Shown here in pieces: positions 62,673 through 64,000 of a DNA stretch of 64,000 nt (positions within the stretch are counted from its first letter, which is position 1; every line of letters starts with the position of its first letter). The notes under the pieces were generated by a model. That model made no database searches, had not been told where the DNA came from, and was given only the letters and a program-made list of their open reading frames with translations. A program made the position numbers and the translations under genes. This DNA comes from CAWAHD01 sp963781785 (lineage in GTDB: Bacteria > Planctomycetota > Planctomycetia > Isosphaerales > Isosphaeraceae), in the NCBI GenBank assembly GCA_963781785.1, contig CAWAHD010000001.1, positions 744,001 through 808,000 on the forward strand, in the 5' to 3' direction.

Positions 62673-63002
62673 GCGCGGTTGAACAATTGGGTTGCTAGGA
62701 ACGGAGCGACGCAGAAAGGCCGCGCAGCGAATCGCGCGACTGTCGCGAGCCCGCCCATTCGTGGCCTTAATGTGTGAATGGCACAATTCGTGCGGCGGGC
62801 ATTTTTATTCACGCAACCGATCCGGGACCTCGGTACACTCAAATTGTGAGACAGACATTGTTGCCAGACTGCTTCGATCGACTTGCCGATTTGACAGGCC
62901 AAGAATGACGGAAGGACCGCGACCTTGCCACCAAACGGTTCGATCGACGCGGCCACGACCAGGCGGGACACCGAGAAGCGCTCGCGGGCTCTTGTCGGTC
63001 TG
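62673..63002. other. intergenic region between divergent metH and methyltransferase
   Basis: About 330 bases with no supported gene. An open frame ending at 63003 has no protein character. The promoter of the rightward operon is expected here but no box pair is convincing. Confidence 0.5.
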
Positions 63003-63719
63003 ATGCAACGAAATCGCCGGCCTGAGCTGATGGACCAGCCAGGTCTGGACGCGGGTGAGCACGCACGTGCACTCCGTGGCCTCGGCCGGATCAATCGCGT
63101 CAGTCGAAGCGCTGCCATCCTCTGGCCTGCCATTGCCCGCTTGGCCGCTCCTGCACCCGGTGCATGCATTCGCGTCCTTGACCTCGCGTGTGGAGGAGGC
63201 GATGTGGCGATCGCGCTCAAGCGCCGGGCGATCCGGGCGCGGCTCGGCGTGCAGATCGACGGCTGCGACAAGAGCGCAGAGGCTGTGCGGTATGCCCAGC
63301 AAAAGGCGAAGGAAGAAGGCGTCGGATTTCGCTTCTTCACGCTCGATGCCCTGACGGACACGATCCCCGGGGGTTACGACGTCGTGTGCTGTTCGTTGTT
63401 CCTGCATCACCTGGACGACGCCGAGGCAGTCGGGCTGCTCGCGCGAATGGCCCATTCGACCGGGAGGCTCGTGCTTGTGAACGATCTGGTCCGCAGCCGT
63501 CCGGGTTATGCGCTGGCGTGGGCAGGTTGCCGCCTGCTCAGCCGCTCGCGGATCGTTTGGCACGATGGGCCAGTCTCAGTTGCCGCAGCGTTCACTCCCG
63601 CCGAAGTCCGTGAGCTGGCAAGGCGAGCGGGGCTCACCGGCCTTCGCCTGACGCGTCACTGGCCCTGTCGCTACCTCCTTTCCTGGAGTGCCGATCATCT
63701 CCATCACACGAGCGGTTGA
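63003..63719 (+). CDS. Class I SAM-dependent methyltransferase
   Basis: 238 residues. The SAM-binding motif I is VLDLACGGGDVAI (about residue 55), motif II DGCDKSAEAV, then FFTLDAL and YDVVCCSLFLHHLDD. The ATG at 63003 is preferred because 'RRPELMDQPGLDAGEHARAL' resembles family N-termini; in-frame upstream codons exist to 62925. In several bacteria a methyltransferase of this type sits with a FAD oxidoreductase and a type III polyketide synthase; the next gene fits, the rest lies outside the window. The substrate is unknown. Confidence 0.78.
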   Translation: MQRNRRPELMDQPGLDAGEHARALRGLGRINRVSRSAAILWPAIARLAAPAPGACIRVLDLACGGGDVAIALKRRAIRARLGVQIDGCDKSAEAVRYAQQKAKEEGVGFRFFTLDALTDTIPGGYDVVCCSLFLHHLDDAEAVGLLARMAHSTGRLVLVNDLVRSRPGYALAWAGCRLLSRSRIVWHDGPVSVAAAFTPAEVRELARRAGLTGLRLTRHWPCRYLLSWSADHLHHTSG

Positions 63720-64000
63720 TGCACAGCTTGATGCCGTGACCGGCGTAACCTGGGACGCGATTGTCGTGGGAGCCGGGCCAGCCGGGGCGTTCGCCGCACA
63801 CGAGCTCGCAGCCGTCGGTACACGCGTCTTGCTCGTCGACAAGAAGCGGTTTCCCCGCTCGAAAGTCTGTGGCGCGTGTTTGAGCGGTCAGGCACTCGAA
63901 GTACTGCGGTCGGCCGGGTTGGGGCTCCTGGTCGCGCGGCTGGGAGGAATCGAGCTGGAAGAACTGCGGCTCGGGTATCGAGGGCGGACAACCCGGCTGG
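63688..64000 (+). CDS. FAD-dependent oxidoreductase, 3'-truncated by the window end
   Basis: The visible part starts with the Rossmann FAD-binding motif AIVVGAGPAGAFAAHELA and continues VLLVDKKRFPRSKVCGACLS, a Lys/Phe-Pro/Arg and Cys-Gly block typical of geranylgeranyl-reductase-like flavoproteins. Two starts are possible: GTG at 63688 (32-base overlap with the methyltransferase) and GTG at 63736. The 3' end lies beyond the window. Confidence 0.8.
   Translation, partial: MPIISITRAVDAQLDAVTGVTWDAIVVGAGPAGAFAAHELAAVGTRVLLVDKKRFPRSKVCGACLSGQALEVLRSAGLGLLVARLGGIELEELRLGYRGRTTRL

Noticed and set aside
62692..63003. 104-codon frame ending on the methyltransferase start
   Set aside because: The TGATG junction is suggestive, but composition is random-like, Cys and Arg are scattered, and no ribosome-binding site precedes it.

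Overview
The window looks like a chromosomal segment of a planctomycete, probably a Gemmatales/Isosphaeraceae-type soil or freshwater bacterium. The evidence is high GC with strongly GC-biased third codon positions, Ser/Thr kinases fused to TPR or DUF1080 modules, a MoxR/DUF58/VWA/DUF4175 locus with secreted QW-repeat proteins, PQQ-propeller and NPCBM secreted proteins, a KSTGPRT-type protein, and dispersed palindromes of the AACCCGAAGCGT and ACCAGCCCGACG types. Taxonomy is inferred from gene content; no rRNA, tRNA or CRISPR array was found.

Layout. 1-2.3 kb: 3' part of a Ser/Thr kinase-TPR gene. 2.3-6.0 kb: a GntR(YtrA-like)/ABC-2 exporter operon with a visible promoter/operator. 6.0-6.7 kb: a HigA antitoxin remnant between two palindromes. 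6.7-10.2 kb: a KSTGPRT protein and a complete IS4-family insertion sequence with a 6-bp target duplication. 10.8-32.0 kb: one long co-directional block: PQQ/TPR secreted protein, MoxR ATPase, DUF58, two VWA plus glutamine-amidotransferase-like membrane proteins, DUF4175 membrane protein, a Lys/Pro/Ser-rich secreted protein, two tandem secreted QW-toroid proteins, an NPCBM protein, a soluble histidine kinase and hisH. 32.0-35.8 kb (minus): two SPFH proteins and a small upstream ORF joined by ATGA overlaps. 35.9-40.8 kb: an FHA-pseudokinase and a convergent kinase-DUF1080-TPR protein. 40.9-50.3 kb (minus): FAD/Fe-S oxidase, aminotransferase, SLC13-type transporter, acyl-CoA synthetase, penicillin-acylase family Ntn hydrolase. 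50.4-55.1 kb (plus): mscL, an RDD membrane protein, hisA, an EF-G-like GTPase. 55.2-62.5 kb (minus): amt, an ABC-2-like permease, metH. 63.0 kb to the end: SAM methyltransferase and the start of a FAD oxidoreductase.

How genes work together. The 10.8-30.5 kb block is the most system-like part: an AAA+ MoxR ATPase with three MIDAS-bearing VWA proteins at the membrane, a large DUF4175 coiled-coil protein, and five predicted secreted partners. It is best read as an envelope assembly or quality-control machine of the Bat/MoxR type; its substrate is unknown.

A caveat for every user: ten genes carry fourteen frame breaks, nearly all short deletions. Reading on in the shifted frame always restores conserved protein, and each summed length is a multiple of three after correction. 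These are most simply uncorrected sequencing or assembly indels, so I give each gene as one span.
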